Source: Virgibacillus sp. MSJ-26 (GTDB lineage: Bacteria > Bacillota > Bacilli > Bacillales > Amphibacillaceae). Taken from it: a DNA stretch of 64,000 nt. The notes beneath the pieces were generated by a model. The model made no database searches. It had not been told where the DNA came from and worked only from the letters and a program-made list of their open reading frames with translations. A program made the position numbers and the translations under genes. The stretch covers positions 241,080-305,079 of the forward strand of contig NZ_JAHLPW010000004.1 in assembly GCF_018918075.1 (NCBI RefSeq). The letters are read 5' to 3'. Shown here one piece after another: positions 44,555 through 53,345 of this stretch (the stretch's first letter is position 1; every line of letters starts with the position of its first letter).

Positions 44555-44941
44555 TTACTTACTTTTATCAATACAGGCAATCAATCTTTCTTCAATGTCG
44601 GTTGCAATTTCCTGTAATTCTTCATCTTCTACCATTTGAATTAAAGCAGTTGGTTTAGGTAGCCCTATCTTAGTTTTCCCTTCATCATCCTCGTAAACAA
44701 CGATTTTACATGGAAGGAAATATCCAATTAACTGATTCGTTGACAACACACGTTGCGCTTCTATAGGGTTACATACTTCTAAAACAGTAAATGGATGGTC
44801 TAGTTCATATCCCTTCTTTTGCAATGTTTCCTTAATGTCAAACTGCCACTGAACACCAAACTTTTCTTCCTTTAAATTTACTTCCAATGACTTAATGGCA
44901 TCTTCTATAGATTTGTTTGTCTCTATTGTGTAATGAAACAT
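44555..44941 (-). CDS. DUF302 domain protein
   Basis: 128 residues covering a DUF302 domain (GVQWQFDIKETLQKKGYE, NPIEAQRVLSTNQLIGYFLPCKIVVYED). DUF302 proteins are frequent next to rhodaneses and sulfur-oxidation genes in Bacilli and many carry one conserved cysteine, here in FLPCK. Biochemical role unknown. It lies 30 bases after a rhodanese gene in the same unit. Confidence 0.88.
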   Translation of the reverse strand: MFHYTIETNKSIEDAIKSLEVNLKEEKFGVQWQFDIKETLQKKGYELDHPFTVLEVCNPIEAQRVLSTNQLIGYFLPCKIVVYEDDEGKTKIGLPKPTALIQMVEDEELQEIATDIEERLIACIDKSK

Positions 44942-44971
44942 CTTTTGATTTCACTCCTATCTACTTAGTTT

Positions 44972-45271
44972 TTATTCAATATTTCCATTCCAATTATTCA
45001 TTCCACCGACCATATCTTCAACTTTGAAACCTAATGCCTCAAGTATTCCACAGGCAGCTTTACTTCGGTTCCCAGATTGACAAACAACCACGTAGGCCTT
45101 ATCCTTGTCTAGTTCACCTTTTCGTAATGCAAGCTGACCTAAAGGAATATTGTTTGCACTTGGAATTTTGCCACTAGCTACTTCTCCATTTTCACGAACA
45201 TCAATTATGAATACTTCTTCACTATTTTGAAGACGTTTAGCTACTTCTTCTGGTGCTATTTGTTTTGCCAT
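44972..45271 (-). CDS. single-domain rhodanese (paralogue of 8496-8798)
   Basis: 99-residue rhodanese with the active-site loop VCQSGNRS and the N-terminal DVREN. The ATG at 45271 follows AAAGGATGACAAGTG. Same position after a membrane-anchored rhodanese as in the first sulfur operon, so the two-gene block is duplicated. Moves sulfane sulfur to an acceptor thiol. Confidence 0.92.
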   Translation of the reverse strand: MAKQIAPEEVAKRLQNSEEVFIIDVRENGEVASGKIPSANNIPLGQLALRKGELDKDKAYVVVCQSGNRSKAACGILEALGFKVEDMVGGMNNWNGNIE

Positions 45272-45286
45272 CACTTGTCATCCTTT

Positions 45287-45646
45287 CTAATACCAAGCAC
45301 TCATTCCACCTTTTACATTGTAAATATTTTCGAAACCTTGTTTTTTCAGCATATTTGCTGCTTTTGCACTTCTCATTCCGCTTTGACATATAACAACAAC
45401 TTCTTTATCTTTTTCCAATTTGTCTACTTGGCTAGGCAAATTGGAAAGTGGGATATTTTTAAACGGTTTGCGATGATTTGCTTTATATTCACCCGGTGTA
45501 CGGACATCTATAAATTGAACACTTTTATCCTTAAATTTATCTTTTGCTTCTTGAACAGTTATATTCGTAATGCCCTTTTTGGGAATAAAACGATTGATCA
45601 CAAAGAGTGCGATCAAAATAATAAAAATCCATTGTATAATATCCAC
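45287..45646 (-). CDS. membrane-anchored rhodanese-like protein (paralogue of 8814-9173)
   Basis: 119 residues: an N-terminal transmembrane helix (about 4-19, IIQWIFIILIALFVINRF) and a rhodanese domain with FIDVRTPGEY and the active-site loop CQSGMRS, nearly identical in layout to the copy at 8814. First gene of unit (iii), with a CstR-type inverted repeat about 100 bases upstream. Confidence 0.92.
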   Translation of the reverse strand: MDIIQWIFIILIALFVINRFIPKKGITNITVQEAKDKFKDKSVQFIDVRTPGEYKANHRKPFKNIPLSNLPSQVDKLEKDKEVVVICQSGMRSAKAANMLKKQGFENIYNVKGGMSAWY

Positions 45647-45745
45647 TCTACCTTCACCTTCTCTTTTCTCAATTATTATCTGATGTCATTTTACCTTCTG
45701 TTCTAATTATTTCATTTGATTACTTCCATTAGACTAGAGTCAACC

Positions 45746-45765
45746 ATATACCCAATGGGGTATAT
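45746..45765 (-). promoter_or_regulatory. CstR-type operator upstream of unit (iii)
   Basis: ATATACCCAATGGGGTATAT is an almost perfect palindrome of the same family as the operators at 11001, 46477 and 52169. TTGACT stands on its gene-proximal side on the minus strand, but the matching -10 is weak, so the exact promoter is less clear here. Confidence 0.7.
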
Positions 45766-45823
45766 TTTATTTAAAAAGAAAAAGGCTGTTAAATTTCCTT
45801 TAGTAAGAAAATTGTTAGAACCT

Positions 45824-46084
45824 TTATCTACTTTTCACTAATAAATTTACTGCTTCTTTTACAAGTTCTTTCGTATCTTCGCCATTTTCAATATTTTCTC
45901 GAACACATTGTTCTAAATTCATGCTTACAATTAATCCAATTGTACGATCAATACCAGTACGAGATGCTGATAATTGAGTAATTACTTCCCTACAATCTTT
46001 ATTTTGCTCAATCATATTTAATACGCCTCTAATTTGACCTTCAATACGTTTTAAACGATTTATAACAGATTTATCATACTCCAT
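45824..46084 (-). CDS. cstR: CstR-like persulfide-sensing repressor (CsoR family)
   Basis: 86 residues of the all-helical CsoR family. It has Cys31 (KDCREV) and Cys60 (LEQCVREN), the pair that forms inter-subunit di-/trisulfide links on persulfide exposure. The copper-ligand set of CsoR (Cys-His-Cys) is not present at the His position. This matches staphylococcal CstR closely in layout, including the start DKSVINRLKRIEGQ and end EAVNLLVKS. It would repress the sulfur operons until persulfides accumulate. Its ATG lies inside the end of the upstream decayed rhodanese gene. Confidence 0.93.
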   Translation of the reverse strand: MEYDKSVINRLKRIEGQIRGVLNMIEQNKDCREVITQLSASRTGIDRTIGLIVSMNLEQCVRENIENGEDTKELVKEAVNLLVKSR

Positions 46085-46436
46085 CTATTATTCCTCCTTT
46101 TCCTCTACACGTACAACCTAAAATCTCAAAACTATTAACATGATAGCCTTTCCGTAATAAAAATCGCACCCCTAGATTAAGATCCAACCGATTACCGGCT
46201 ATCACATGAAGGGGTTGGTTCGGGATCTCACTATAATATCTTCTCAAATAAGCATAAGGAATCTACATTGCCACATTCTTTAAAGTTCCTTTTTCGTTGT
46301 AATCTCTTAAATCTAATATAACGATATCCTTTTCGCCAATTCTATTCTTACAAGTTATTACCATAATCGGAAAATACCTTCTATATAATTCGTAACATAA
46401 TAAAACAATAATTGCACTTAGCAAATATATAATCAT
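46074..46436 (-). pseudogene. rhodanese-like membrane protein gene with in-frame stop
   Basis: ATG at 46436 with a strong site (AAAGGTGATCAATT). It encodes an N-terminal transmembrane segment (IIYLLSAIIVLLCYELYRRY) and a rhodanese start (DIVILDLRDYNEKG). A TAG at codon 58 (46263-46265) interrupts the frame, which then continues IPYAYLRRYYSEIPNQPLHV to a TGA at 46074 that overlaps the cstR start by 11 bases. The intact protein would be 120 residues. The first half alone could still be made as a small membrane peptide. First gene of the cstR unit. Confidence 0.85.
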
Positions 46437-46470
46437 AATTGATCACCTTTTAATAAGGATTACACAAACA

Positions 46471-46499
46471 ATAATATACCCCATAAGGTATATTGTCAA
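46471..46499 (-). promoter_or_regulatory. sigma-A promoter with CstR-type operator in the spacer (cstR unit)
   Basis: Minus strand: TTGACA (46494-46499), a 17-base spacer containing TACCTTATGGGGTA, then TATTAT (46471-46476). Spacing and operator position match the other two promoters exactly, implying autoregulation of cstR. Confidence 0.85.
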
Positions 46500-46648
46500 G
46501 ATTTCAATATTATTTTCTATTAGTCGCTTTTGCTTTCTTTAACAAAACTTATACATATCATGAGAATAGAAAATATATGGAGGATACACGAAATAATGTA
46601 CCTCCGTTTCATTACTGTTAAATAATATTCTTCAGATTTTAAGTCAAT

Positions 46649-48343
46649 CTATTTAAAATTATATTCAGTTACTATTCTTTCTCTACCAGTAACTAAATCA
46701 TTAAAGTATTCATAAAGATTTACACCTAAATAAGACCCAGAAATGTTGTAAACATTCTCATATCCTAAATTTTGTAATGCCATTACCATATTATAACTTC
46801 TTTGACCTGAACGACAGTGAATGTATACAGGTTGATCTTTTGGAATTTCATCAAGTCTCTGTCTAAACTCACTTAAAGGAATATTAACTGCGTTTTTAAA
46901 ATGACCTGCATTATATTCACCTTTTTCTCGTGCATCAATAATAAAAGCATTACTTTCTACTAGTTCTCGAACTTGGGAAACTTTTACTTCTTTGTATCTG
47001 CCTTGTAGTAGGTTTAGCCCTACTAAAGCGGCATGATTAACGACATCTTTAGCTGTTCCTAGCATTGGGGAGTAGGTCAATTCTAGATCTTTCAAATCTT
47101 CCAACGTTCCATTCATTGTAATCATGGTTGCAATAACATCAATTCGTTTATCTACATTTCCTTTACCAATTGCCTGCGCACCTAAAATTCGACCTGTTGG
47201 ATATTCATAAACCAATTTAAAATGCAGCGGATTGCTGTCTGGCATGAGTCCCACTTTATCTCCCGGCATTAAGTAAACATAATCGTACATCATTCCTGCT
47301 TGCTCAGCTGTTCTTGCATTAAGTCCAGTAGATGCTGCATTGAGATCAAAGAGGTGGATGGATGATGATCCAATTACACCGATATTTCTATTTGGAATTC
47401 CATACATATGGTCTGCAGCCGCTCTGGCTTGTTTTTGGGCTGGCCCAGCTAGTGCTAGTCTTGTTTGTTTTTGTAACAAACGATGATACACTTCAATGGC
47501 ATCCCCAACTGCATAAATATCTTTATCACTTGTTAAATAATTGGAGTCGACTTTAATAGCTCCTGTTTCTCCAATCTCAAGACCTGCCTCTTTAGCCAAG
47601 TTGGTTTCAGGTCTTACACCAATCGCTAATACCACTGCCTGCGCATCAATTTTCCTACCAGAGTTTGTTATAATATAACCATCAGATATTTGAGCTAATC
47701 CATCATCTAAAACAAGATTAACCCCATGATCCACCATTTCTTTATGAAGGATTTGAGCCATATCGTAATCAAATGGCGCCATGACTTGATTTGCAAACTC
47801 AACTAATGTTACATTATAGTCCGCAAGTTTAAGGTTTTCTGCAACCTCTACTCCAATAAAGCCACCACCGATGACCGCAATATCCTTTATACCTTTTTGC
47901 TTGATATATGAATTGATATTCTCAATATCGACTACGTTACGTACTGTAAAAACATTAGAATTGTCTATGCCTTCTAAATTTGGTCGAATAGGTGAAGCAC
48001 CGGGAGAAAGCACCAATTTATCATAGTCCTCTTCGTATGTTTTGTCTGACATTAAATCTTTTACAGTGATTGTTTTCTTATCCCGATTAATTTGAATAAC
48101 TTCCTGTTGTACCCTAGCTTGAATATTGTAGCGATTCTTAAAGATATCGGGAGACATTAAAACCAATTTTTCGCTATCTTCTACAATACCGCTTAAATGA
48201 TAAGGTAACGAACAGTTCGAAAAGGATACGTGAGGACCTTTTTCAAACATAATAATCTCTGCACCTTCATCTAATCTTCTGACTCGTGCAGCGACAGAAG
48301 CTCCACCAGCAACTCCACCAACAATCAGTACTTTCTTTCCCAT
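46649..48343 (-). CDS. cdr: CoA-disulfide reductase with C-terminal rhodanese domain (copy 2)
   Basis: 564 residues, same domain order as the copy at 9191-10891: FAD motif VGGVAGGAS, active-site Cys44 in SFSNCSLPYH, Rossmann motif IGGGFIGVE, and a C-terminal rhodanese with HCRSGQRS. It reduces CoA (per)sulfides at NAD(P)H expense. It lacks the two-residue insertion of copy 1 (reads DYNVTLVEF). Last gene of the large sulfur unit (i), 11 bases after a rhodanese gene. Confidence 0.95.
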   Translation of the reverse strand: MGKKVLIVGGVAGGASVAARVRRLDEGAEIIMFEKGPHVSFSNCSLPYHLSGIVEDSEKLVLMSPDIFKNRYNIQARVQQEVIQINRDKKTITVKDLMSDKTYEEDYDKLVLSPGASPIRPNLEGIDNSNVFTVRNVVDIENINSYIKQKGIKDIAVIGGGFIGVEVAENLKLADYNVTLVEFANQVMAPFDYDMAQILHKEMVDHGVNLVLDDGLAQISDGYIITNSGRKIDAQAVVLAIGVRPETNLAKEAGLEIGETGAIKVDSNYLTSDKDIYAVGDAIEVYHRLLQKQTRLALAGPAQKQARAAADHMYGIPNRNIGVIGSSSIHLFDLNAASTGLNARTAEQAGMMYDYVYLMPGDKVGLMPDSNPLHFKLVYEYPTGRILGAQAIGKGNVDKRIDVIATMITMNGTLEDLKDLELTYSPMLGTAKDVVNHAALVGLNLLQGRYKEVKVSQVRELVESNAFIIDAREKGEYNAGHFKNAVNIPLSEFRQRLDEIPKDQPVYIHCRSGQRSYNMVMALQNLGYENVYNISGSYLGVNLYEYFNDLVTGRERIVTEYNFK

Positions 48344-48354
48344 ATTTAAGCCTC

Positions 48355-48651
48355 CTATTCTATTTCACCAACCCATGCTAACATTCCGCCAGTCATATTA
48401 GTAACATTGTATCCTTGATTGATTAAAAATTCACATGCTCTTGAACTTCTTCCACCAGAACGACAAACCATGTAATAATGTTTATTTTTATCGAGTTTTT
48501 CTAAAGAGTCTGGTATATCTCCCAAAGGAATATGTTTCGCTTCTGGAATTTTCCCCTCTGCAACTTCAACGTCTTCCCGAACATCAATAATATGAACCTT
48601 TTCTCCATTTTTTATTTTCTCTTGTAACTCTACTGCTGATATACTTTTCAT
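48355..48651 (-). CDS. single-domain rhodanese
   Basis: 98 residues with IDVREDVEV and the active-site loop VCRSGGRSS (Cys in CRSGGR). It differs from the other two single-domain rhodaneses (CRS versus CQS loops), suggesting a different partner. AAAGGAGATGCAGACTG precedes the ATG. It lies between tauE and the CoA-disulfide reductase. Confidence 0.92.
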   Translation of the reverse strand: MKSISAVELQEKIKNGEKVHIIDVREDVEVAEGKIPEAKHIPLGDIPDSLEKLDKNKHYYMVCRSGGRSSRACEFLINQGYNVTNMTGGMLAWVGEIE

Positions 48652-48709
48652 CAGTCTGCATCTCCTTTATTATTGTCTATTTTCGTGTCTAGAAGGTTTG
48701 AAATATTAT

Positions 48710-49489
48710 TTAAGTCAAAATATCTATCCAAATTTTAATAGCAGTACCCGCAATCAAAAGTGCTAATATCACTTGTAAAATTCGGGTATTCATTCTCTTT
48801 CCTACTTTTGCTCCAAGTGGTGCCACTAATAAACTTGCTACAATCATAATAGCAGCTGGCCAATAATCTACTTGTCCAGTAACAAGTTTACCAACACTTC
48901 CCCCGATAGAAGAAATGAACGTTACTGCTAAACTTGTTGCAATCGTCATGCGTGTTGGAATGTGCAAAACCGTAAGCATGATTGGTGCAAGTAAAAATCC
49001 TCCTGCCGCACCGACTATACCAGATGCTATTCCCACAATTAATGCTAATATTGCCGCTAGTGGCTTGTTGAAGGTAACATCATTTAATGGTACATCGTCC
49101 ATTTGTTTCTTTGGTACAAACATCATTACAGCTGCAATCACAGCTAGAATACCATACACAACATTCACTGCTTGCTCGGATAAGAAAATCGATCCATAGC
49201 TACCAATTAGACTTCCTATCAGGATAGCTCCACCCATATAAATGATGAGCTGCTTGTTTAGGTATCCACCTTTTCGATATGCCCATACACCTGCAATCGA
49301 AGCAAACAGTACTTGTACTGCACTTATTCCAGAAACCTCATGGGACGAGAATGCTACTAGACCAAATAAAGGGGGAATATAAAGTAGCATTGGGTATTTA
49401 ATAATGGAACCCCCAACACCTAACATACCGGATAAAAAAGAACCAATAAACCCAATCGCAAATACAACGATTATAAAAGTTAAATCCAT
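48710..49489 (-). CDS. tauE: TauE/SafE-family sulfite/anion exporter
   Basis: 259 residues with about seven to eight membrane helices and the two internal family repeats (SFLSGMLGVGGSIIKYP and GIASGIVGAAGGFLLAPI). In CstR regulons this protein is thought to export sulfite or thiosulfate made by persulfide oxidation. It sits 63 bases after a TusA gene and just before a rhodanese. Confidence 0.92.
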   Translation of the reverse strand: MDLTFIIVVFAIGFIGSFLSGMLGVGGSIIKYPMLLYIPPLFGLVAFSSHEVSGISAVQVLFASIAGVWAYRKGGYLNKQLIIYMGGAILIGSLIGSYGSIFLSEQAVNVVYGILAVIAAVMMFVPKKQMDDVPLNDVTFNKPLAAILALIVGIASGIVGAAGGFLLAPIMLTVLHIPTRMTIATSLAVTFISSIGGSVGKLVTGQVDYWPAAIMIVASLLVAPLGAKVGKRMNTRILQVILALLIAGTAIKIWIDILT

Positions 49490-49552
49490 TACTAAACCTT
49501 CCTTCTAATTTAGAAAAGCGAGTAGTTCATGCTACTCGCTATTTGGTTTTCT

Positions 49553-49780
49553 TTATCCTTTTTGAATATAGAAGTACAGAACATCCTCTTCTGTTTTTTG
49601 TTCTAATACGGTATGACCACCTGATTTGGTCCATGCTGGGATATCATTTAAAGCACCCTTATCTGTTAGAAGTACTTCAAGTACTTCACCAGAGTTAATC
49701 GTATACATTGCTTTTTTAGTTTTTACAATTGGCATAGGACATGCTAAGCCTTTTGCATCTAATGTTTTTGTAATGTTCAT
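49553..49780 (-). CDS. TusA-like sulfur carrier
   Basis: 75-residue TusA domain with the active Cys in DAKGLACPMPIVKTKKA. It carries a persulfide between rhodaneses and acceptors. The ATG at 49780 is preferred (GGGGGTAAATCAA upstream) over an ATG five codons earlier. Its sequence is similar to the TusA half of the fusion at 51435-51986. Confidence 0.92.
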   Translation of the reverse strand: MNITKTLDAKGLACPMPIVKTKKAMYTINSGEVLEVLLTDKGALNDIPAWTKSGGHTVLEQKTEEDVLYFYIQKG

Positions 49781-49815
49781 TTGATTTACCCCCATTTTTT
49801 ATTTCTATTGATTAA

Positions 49816-50943
49816 TTAGCGAACTGCACAACGGTTTGGACCGATTTCCATTTCTGTTTGTTCGTCATTATTAGGTGTGATTTTCCCCATATTTACCTGA
49901 CGAATTTGTTCATACGCATTTGGCTGTGGTGGTAGGTTATCTGTAACAGTACGACGGAATTCCGCTTCATCCTCGATGTTTAATCCATGATTCTCTTTAA
50001 ACAAATCACCTAATCTTCTAGCCACTGTACCATCTTCATTTAACTCATCAATAATCATGAAATGTGCAGGTAACACCACTAGGTCTTCAGCTAGTTCACG
50101 GTAACGGGAATATAATGTTTCTCGTAAGTCACCTACCCAATCTTCCGCAAGTCCTGCTAAATCGGGACGACCAATGGAGTCGATAAATAAAATATCACCT
50201 GTTAACAAGAACTGATTGTCGATAACAAATGAAGTAGAACCAATGGTATGACCCGGTGAATAAAGTGCATTTACATCAATTTGAGATGCACCAATTTTTA
50301 CATTTAATCCTTCTGTAAGAGGCGTGTAATCAAACACTACCTCTGTCGCATCTTTTGGTGGTAGATAGTAAGTTGCTCCTGTATTTGCTGCAATATGACG
50401 TCCACCTGAAATATGATCTGCGTGTAGGTGTGTATCAAATACGTGCTTGATTTCTACTCCTTTTTCTTTCGCAAAGTTTGTGAATACGTCCGTGAAACGC
50501 ACTGCATCAATAATAGCTGCTTCGCCTTCAGAAATTACCATATAAGATAAACAACCTTTTCCTAAACGAACAAATTGGTATAGCTCCCCACCATTTTCTA
50601 AATCAGAAACTTTAATTGGTTCTAGATAACTACTCCAAGATTTCATTCCACCTTCAAGATATGCAACTTCACGACCAGCTTCAGAAAGCATTTCTGCTAC
50701 CATAACGGAAGATCCTTCTTTAGCACATACTACTAATACTTCCTTATCTGGTGGAAGTTTAGGCAAAATCTCTTCTACACCATCTAATAATTCAAAGTAA
50801 GGGATATTTAAATACTCGAATTTATGTCCTTCAATTTTCCAATCCTCAAATGCATCATGATTACGAACATCTAAAATAAATAATTCTTCGTTATCAATTA
50901 CTTTTCGAGCAACTTCTGCTGCAGTCCATTTATTTACTGTCAT
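49816..50943 (-). CDS. rhodanese-persulfide dioxygenase fusion (CstB-like)
   Basis: 375 residues. An N-terminal rhodanese domain (1-105) with Cys73 in VVCAKEGSS is followed by a metallo-beta-lactamase persulfide dioxygenase domain (about 112-330): the iron-binding motif THLHADH (171-177), [11 protein letters not shown] and PAHF. It oxidises low-molecular-weight persulfides to sulfite, or with the rhodanese to thiosulfate. Staphylococcal CstB has the same activities but keeps its rhodanese at the C-terminal side, so the domain order here is different. The C-terminal 30 residues end in NRCAVR. Confidence 0.92.
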   Translation of the reverse strand: MTVNKWTAAEVARKVIDNEELFILDVRNHDAFEDWKIEGHKFEYLNIPYFELLDGVEEILPKLPPDKEVLVVCAKEGSSVMVAEMLSEAGREVAYLEGGMKSWSSYLEPIKVSDLENGGELYQFVRLGKGCLSYMVISEGEAAIIDAVRFTDVFTNFAKEKGVEIKHVFDTHLHADHISGGRHIAANTGATYYLPPKDATEVVFDYTPLTEGLNVKIGASQIDVNALYSPGHTIGSTSFVIDNQFLLTGDILFIDSIGRPDLAGLAEDWVGDLRETLYSRYRELAEDLVVLPAHFMIIDELNEDGTVARRLGDLFKENHGLNIEDEAEFRRTVTDNLPPQPNAYEQIRQVNMGKITPNNDEQTEMEIGPNRCAVR

Positions 50944-51026
50944 TATTAAATTACCCCCATAGGTATATTTTTAATTATTTTTTTGCAGTGGAGAATTTCC
51001 CCACTGCATGAAGTTTGATCATCTAA

Positions 51027-51422
51027 TTAGAAAGTTAATGTTGGTGATGCATCTTTTGCATATTCTAGGAATGTTACTGCTCCACCAACTTCAATACCAT
51101 CAACGAAATCTTCTTTCGTAAGTCCCATAACATCCATTGTCATTTGACATGCTATAAATTTAACACCTAGTTCCTGTGCCATCTCAACTAGTTGTGGGAT
51201 AGTAGGAACATTTGCCTTTTCAAACCCTTCGGCAAAATGTTCCTTTCCTGCTGGCATTTCTAAATCGTGCATTGCTTGTTTATGAATTAAGTTTAGTCCT
51301 TCAAAAGTGAAGAAGATTTGTACCTCTTTTTCTGAAGCTGCTGCTGCTGTTGCGATATTGAATACTTTGTATGCATCAAACATTCCACCGTTTGCTGCGA
51401 TAATAGCTACTTTTTCTGACAT
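51027..51422 (-). CDS. DsrE/DsrF-like sulfur carrier
   Basis: 131-residue DsrE-type protein (VAIIAANGGMFDAYKVFNIATAA, IFFTFEGLNLI) with a candidate persulfide cysteine in FIACQMTMDVMG. It likely exchanges sulfane sulfur with TusA and rhodanese. It stands between the TusA-rhodanese and rhodanese-dioxygenase genes, reproducing as separate genes what staphylococcal CstA combines in one protein. Confidence 0.9.
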   Translation of the reverse strand: MSEKVAIIAANGGMFDAYKVFNIATAAAASEKEVQIFFTFEGLNLIHKQAMHDLEMPAGKEHFAEGFEKANVPTIPQLVEMAQELGVKFIACQMTMDVMGLTKEDFVDGIEVGGAVTFLEYAKDASPTLTF

Positions 51423-51434
51423 AATAAATTCCTC

Positions 51435-51986
51435 CTAGATTTCTTTTGTTATTTTTCCGTTCCACTCATTCATACCCGGTAGAACGTTATAAACTTTTTT
51501 ATAACCATTGTTTGCTAATAGTTGTGCTGCCAAATCAGAACGTTTCCCTGTACGGCAGATTACATAGATTTCTTCTTCTTTATCCAATTCTTCAAGGCGT
51601 GATTCTAATTCACCCATTGGAATGGACGTTGCACCTTGAATATGACCAAATGCATATTCTGCTGCTTCACGCACATCTAAAATTAAACCGTCACCTGATT
51701 CAATTTCATCAAGTGAAACAGTGTGTTCAAATGTTTTTTCCACTACTGGTTCATTAGAGCCTTTGCGAATGTAATGATAAAGAACATCGCCATCTTCCAC
51801 TGTTCCTAAATATTGGTGGCCAACAGTACTTGCCCATGCTGCTAAATCAGCTTTGGACCCTTTGTCTGTAGCTTGAACCTCTAATACTTGACCATCTTCA
51901 AGATCCTTAATTGCTTTTTTTGTTTTCACAATTGGCATTGGACAAGCTAAGCCTTTTGCATCTAATTGGTAATTTGCTTGAATCAT
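51435..51986 (-). CDS. TusA-rhodanese fusion (CstA-like)
   Basis: 183 residues: a TusA domain (1-75, with DAKGLACPMPIVKTKKA) followed by a rhodanese domain (85-183) with the active-site loop ICRTGKRSD. The start is ATG at 51986, with CAGGGGGTAAATGT before it; the longer frame would run through the operators. First gene of sulfur unit (i). Confidence 0.9.
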   Translation of the reverse strand: MIQANYQLDAKGLACPMPIVKTKKAIKDLEDGQVLEVQATDKGSKADLAAWASTVGHQYLGTVEDGDVLYHYIRKGSNEPVVEKTFEHTVSLDEIESGDGLILDVREAAEYAFGHIQGATSIPMGELESRLEELDKEEEIYVICRTGKRSDLAAQLLANNGYKKVYNVLPGMNEWNGKITKEI

Positions 51987-52042
51987 ACATTTACCCCCTG
52001 TGGTATTATTTCCAATAAAAAAATATGCAAATTCGGAATTCA

Positions 52043-52064
52043 TTATACCTATGTGGGTATAATA
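52043..52064 (-). promoter_or_regulatory. second CstR-type operator upstream of unit (i)
   Basis: TTATACCCACATAGGTATAA on the minus strand is an inverted repeat of the same type, about 60 bases before the first gene. A TATAAT overlaps its gene-proximal end and a weak TTGCTA lies 19 bases before that, so a second repressible promoter is possible. Confidence 0.6.
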
Positions 52065-52162
52065 TTTAGCAATAAAATAGTCGTTATTGATAACGACGTC
52101 TGCAGAATATCTTTTATAAATCTCCATTGATTTGGCTTGTTGAAAATCAATTACAAGAATAA

Positions 52163-52191
52163 TAATATACCCCATAGGGTAAAACGTCAAC
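52163..52191 (-). promoter_or_regulatory. sigma-A promoter with CstR-type operator in the spacer (unit i)
   Basis: Minus strand: TTGACG (52186-52191), a 17-base spacer holding TACCCTATGGGGTA, then TATTAT (52163-52168). Identical architecture to the promoters at 10995-11023 and 46471-46499. Confidence 0.85.
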
Positions 52192-52277
52192 CTTGTTATC
52201 TAAATTTTTATAGATGCCTATTGAAAAGTACTTAATTTAAATTATTATCCATTTTGATTTTTCTTTTAAACAAAATC

Positions 52278-52313
52278 AAAAAGGAGCTTCATCAAAATGA
52301 TAAACTCCCTTTT
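52278..52313 (-). terminator. terminator of the cupin unit
   Basis: On the minus strand AAAAGGGAG pairs with CTCCTTTTT around an inner ATCA/TGAT helix; T-rich tail. Confidence 0.75.
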
Positions 52314-52357
52314 ACAATAGGAAAGCATTACATATTTTTACTCTGCTGAAGAAGTTT

Positions 52358-52543
52358 TTATTCTCCCGTACGTTCCCATTCTTCTACTGTTTCATATGCT
52401 CTTTCAGGAGAATAACCTTTTCCGACGAGAACTCCCATGAGAATAAATTCTTGAAAGATATGTGTAGCATTTATTCCTCTCTTAACGTCCTCTAATCCTT
52501 CTCTCACTATAAATCCTGTGTACTGTACCCATTCATCTGGTGT
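52358..52543 (-). pseudogene. C-terminal remnant of a small unknown gene
   Basis: An open frame without a start codon: TPDEWVQYTGFIV... EDVKRGINATHIFQEFILMG to ...YETVEEWERTGE and a TAA at 52358-52360. A TGA directly precedes it (52544-52546). It looks like real, selected protein sequence that has lost its 5' end. It lies just downstream of the cupin gene on the same strand. Family not identified. Confidence 0.6.
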
Positions 52544-52575
52544 TCAAAATAAGTTGGATTGGACGAATTACCGCC

Positions 52576-53133
52576 TTATTCCGCAGCCACTGCATCTGCT
52601 TTCGTTTGATGAATCGTTCCAAATGGATGTTCTGGAGGCGCATAAATGGTATACAATTTTAATGGCTCATTTCCAGTGTTTGTTAAATTATGCCACTTAC
52701 CAGCAGGAACCATGATAGCACAATCCTCAGAAACTCTTCTTTCATAGTTCAGATTATTTTCTGTGTCCCCCATTTGCACAAGTCCCCGACCTTCTTCAAT
52801 ACGTAAAAATTGATCTACATCTGGATGTACTTCCAAACCAATATCTTCCCCAACGCCAATACTCATCAATGTAACTTGTAAATGATTTCCGGTCCATATT
52901 GCCGTGCGAAAGGTACGGTTCCTTTCTGCAGCTTCCTCTATATTTATTACAAATGGCTGTTTCCCCTGATCTTTAAATCCCATATTTTCTGCTCTCTCTT
53001 CAATTTGCATTGGTTGATACAAACTCCCCATATTTGTTGCCTGTGGGTAACCCCAATATATTGGCTGTTGACGAATATAAGGCATTGGAACATTAACATA
53101 GTAACTCGGATACATATAAGGTGAATAAAACAT
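52576..53133 (-). CDS. cupin domain protein
   Basis: 185 residues. A Tyr/Pro/Met-rich N-terminus of about 40 residues (YMYPSYYVNVPMPYIRQQ), as in spore-coat-like proteins, precedes a single cupin domain (about 60-180) with the metal-site motif H-x-D (EVHPDVDQFL) and MVPAGKWHNLTN. Substrate unknown. AATGGAGGAGTGAGAAA precedes the ATG. Its neighbours on both sides are decayed. Confidence 0.88.
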   Translation of the reverse strand: MFYSPYMYPSYYVNVPMPYIRQQPIYWGYPQATNMGSLYQPMQIEERAENMGFKDQGKQPFVINIEEAAERNRTFRTAIWTGNHLQVTLMSIGVGEDIGLEVHPDVDQFLRIEEGRGLVQMGDTENNLNYERRVSEDCAIMVPAGKWHNLTNTGNEPLKLYTIYAPPEHPFGTIHQTKADAVAAE

Positions 53134-53345
53134 TTTCTCACTCCTCCATTATTGTCATATGTATCCTATGTACCATGCTAAATAAATGTACTTTTGTATA
53201 TTGAAGTTTATCTGCAGTTTTTTATATTATTCATTAAAGGGGCAAACAAAAATGATGGTTCCCTGTTTCCCTGTGTTGTAAATCGAACAACAACCCAACA
53301 TAGAGCATAAGATAAATGAAATTTAGCTAGTAGGAGGAGAACTAT

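Noticed and set aside
46263..46265. In-frame TAG as a possible pyrrolysine codon
   Set aside because: No pyrrolysine machinery is expected in Bacillaceae and the setting is a rhodanese fold with no such residue known; a nonsense mutation is simpler.
46530..46645. Hairpin GGAGGTACA/TGTATCCTCC downstream of the second CoA-disulfide reductase as terminator
   Set aside because: Stem has a mismatch and no T-tract on the minus strand; too weak to call.
50951..50968. Operator-like TACCTATGGGGGTA just before the rhodanese-dioxygenase gene (similar one at 51991-52008)
   Set aside because: Both overlap the ribosome binding site position (GGGGGTAA before ATG), have no promoter hexamers and lie inside the operon; could be weak operators but not supported.
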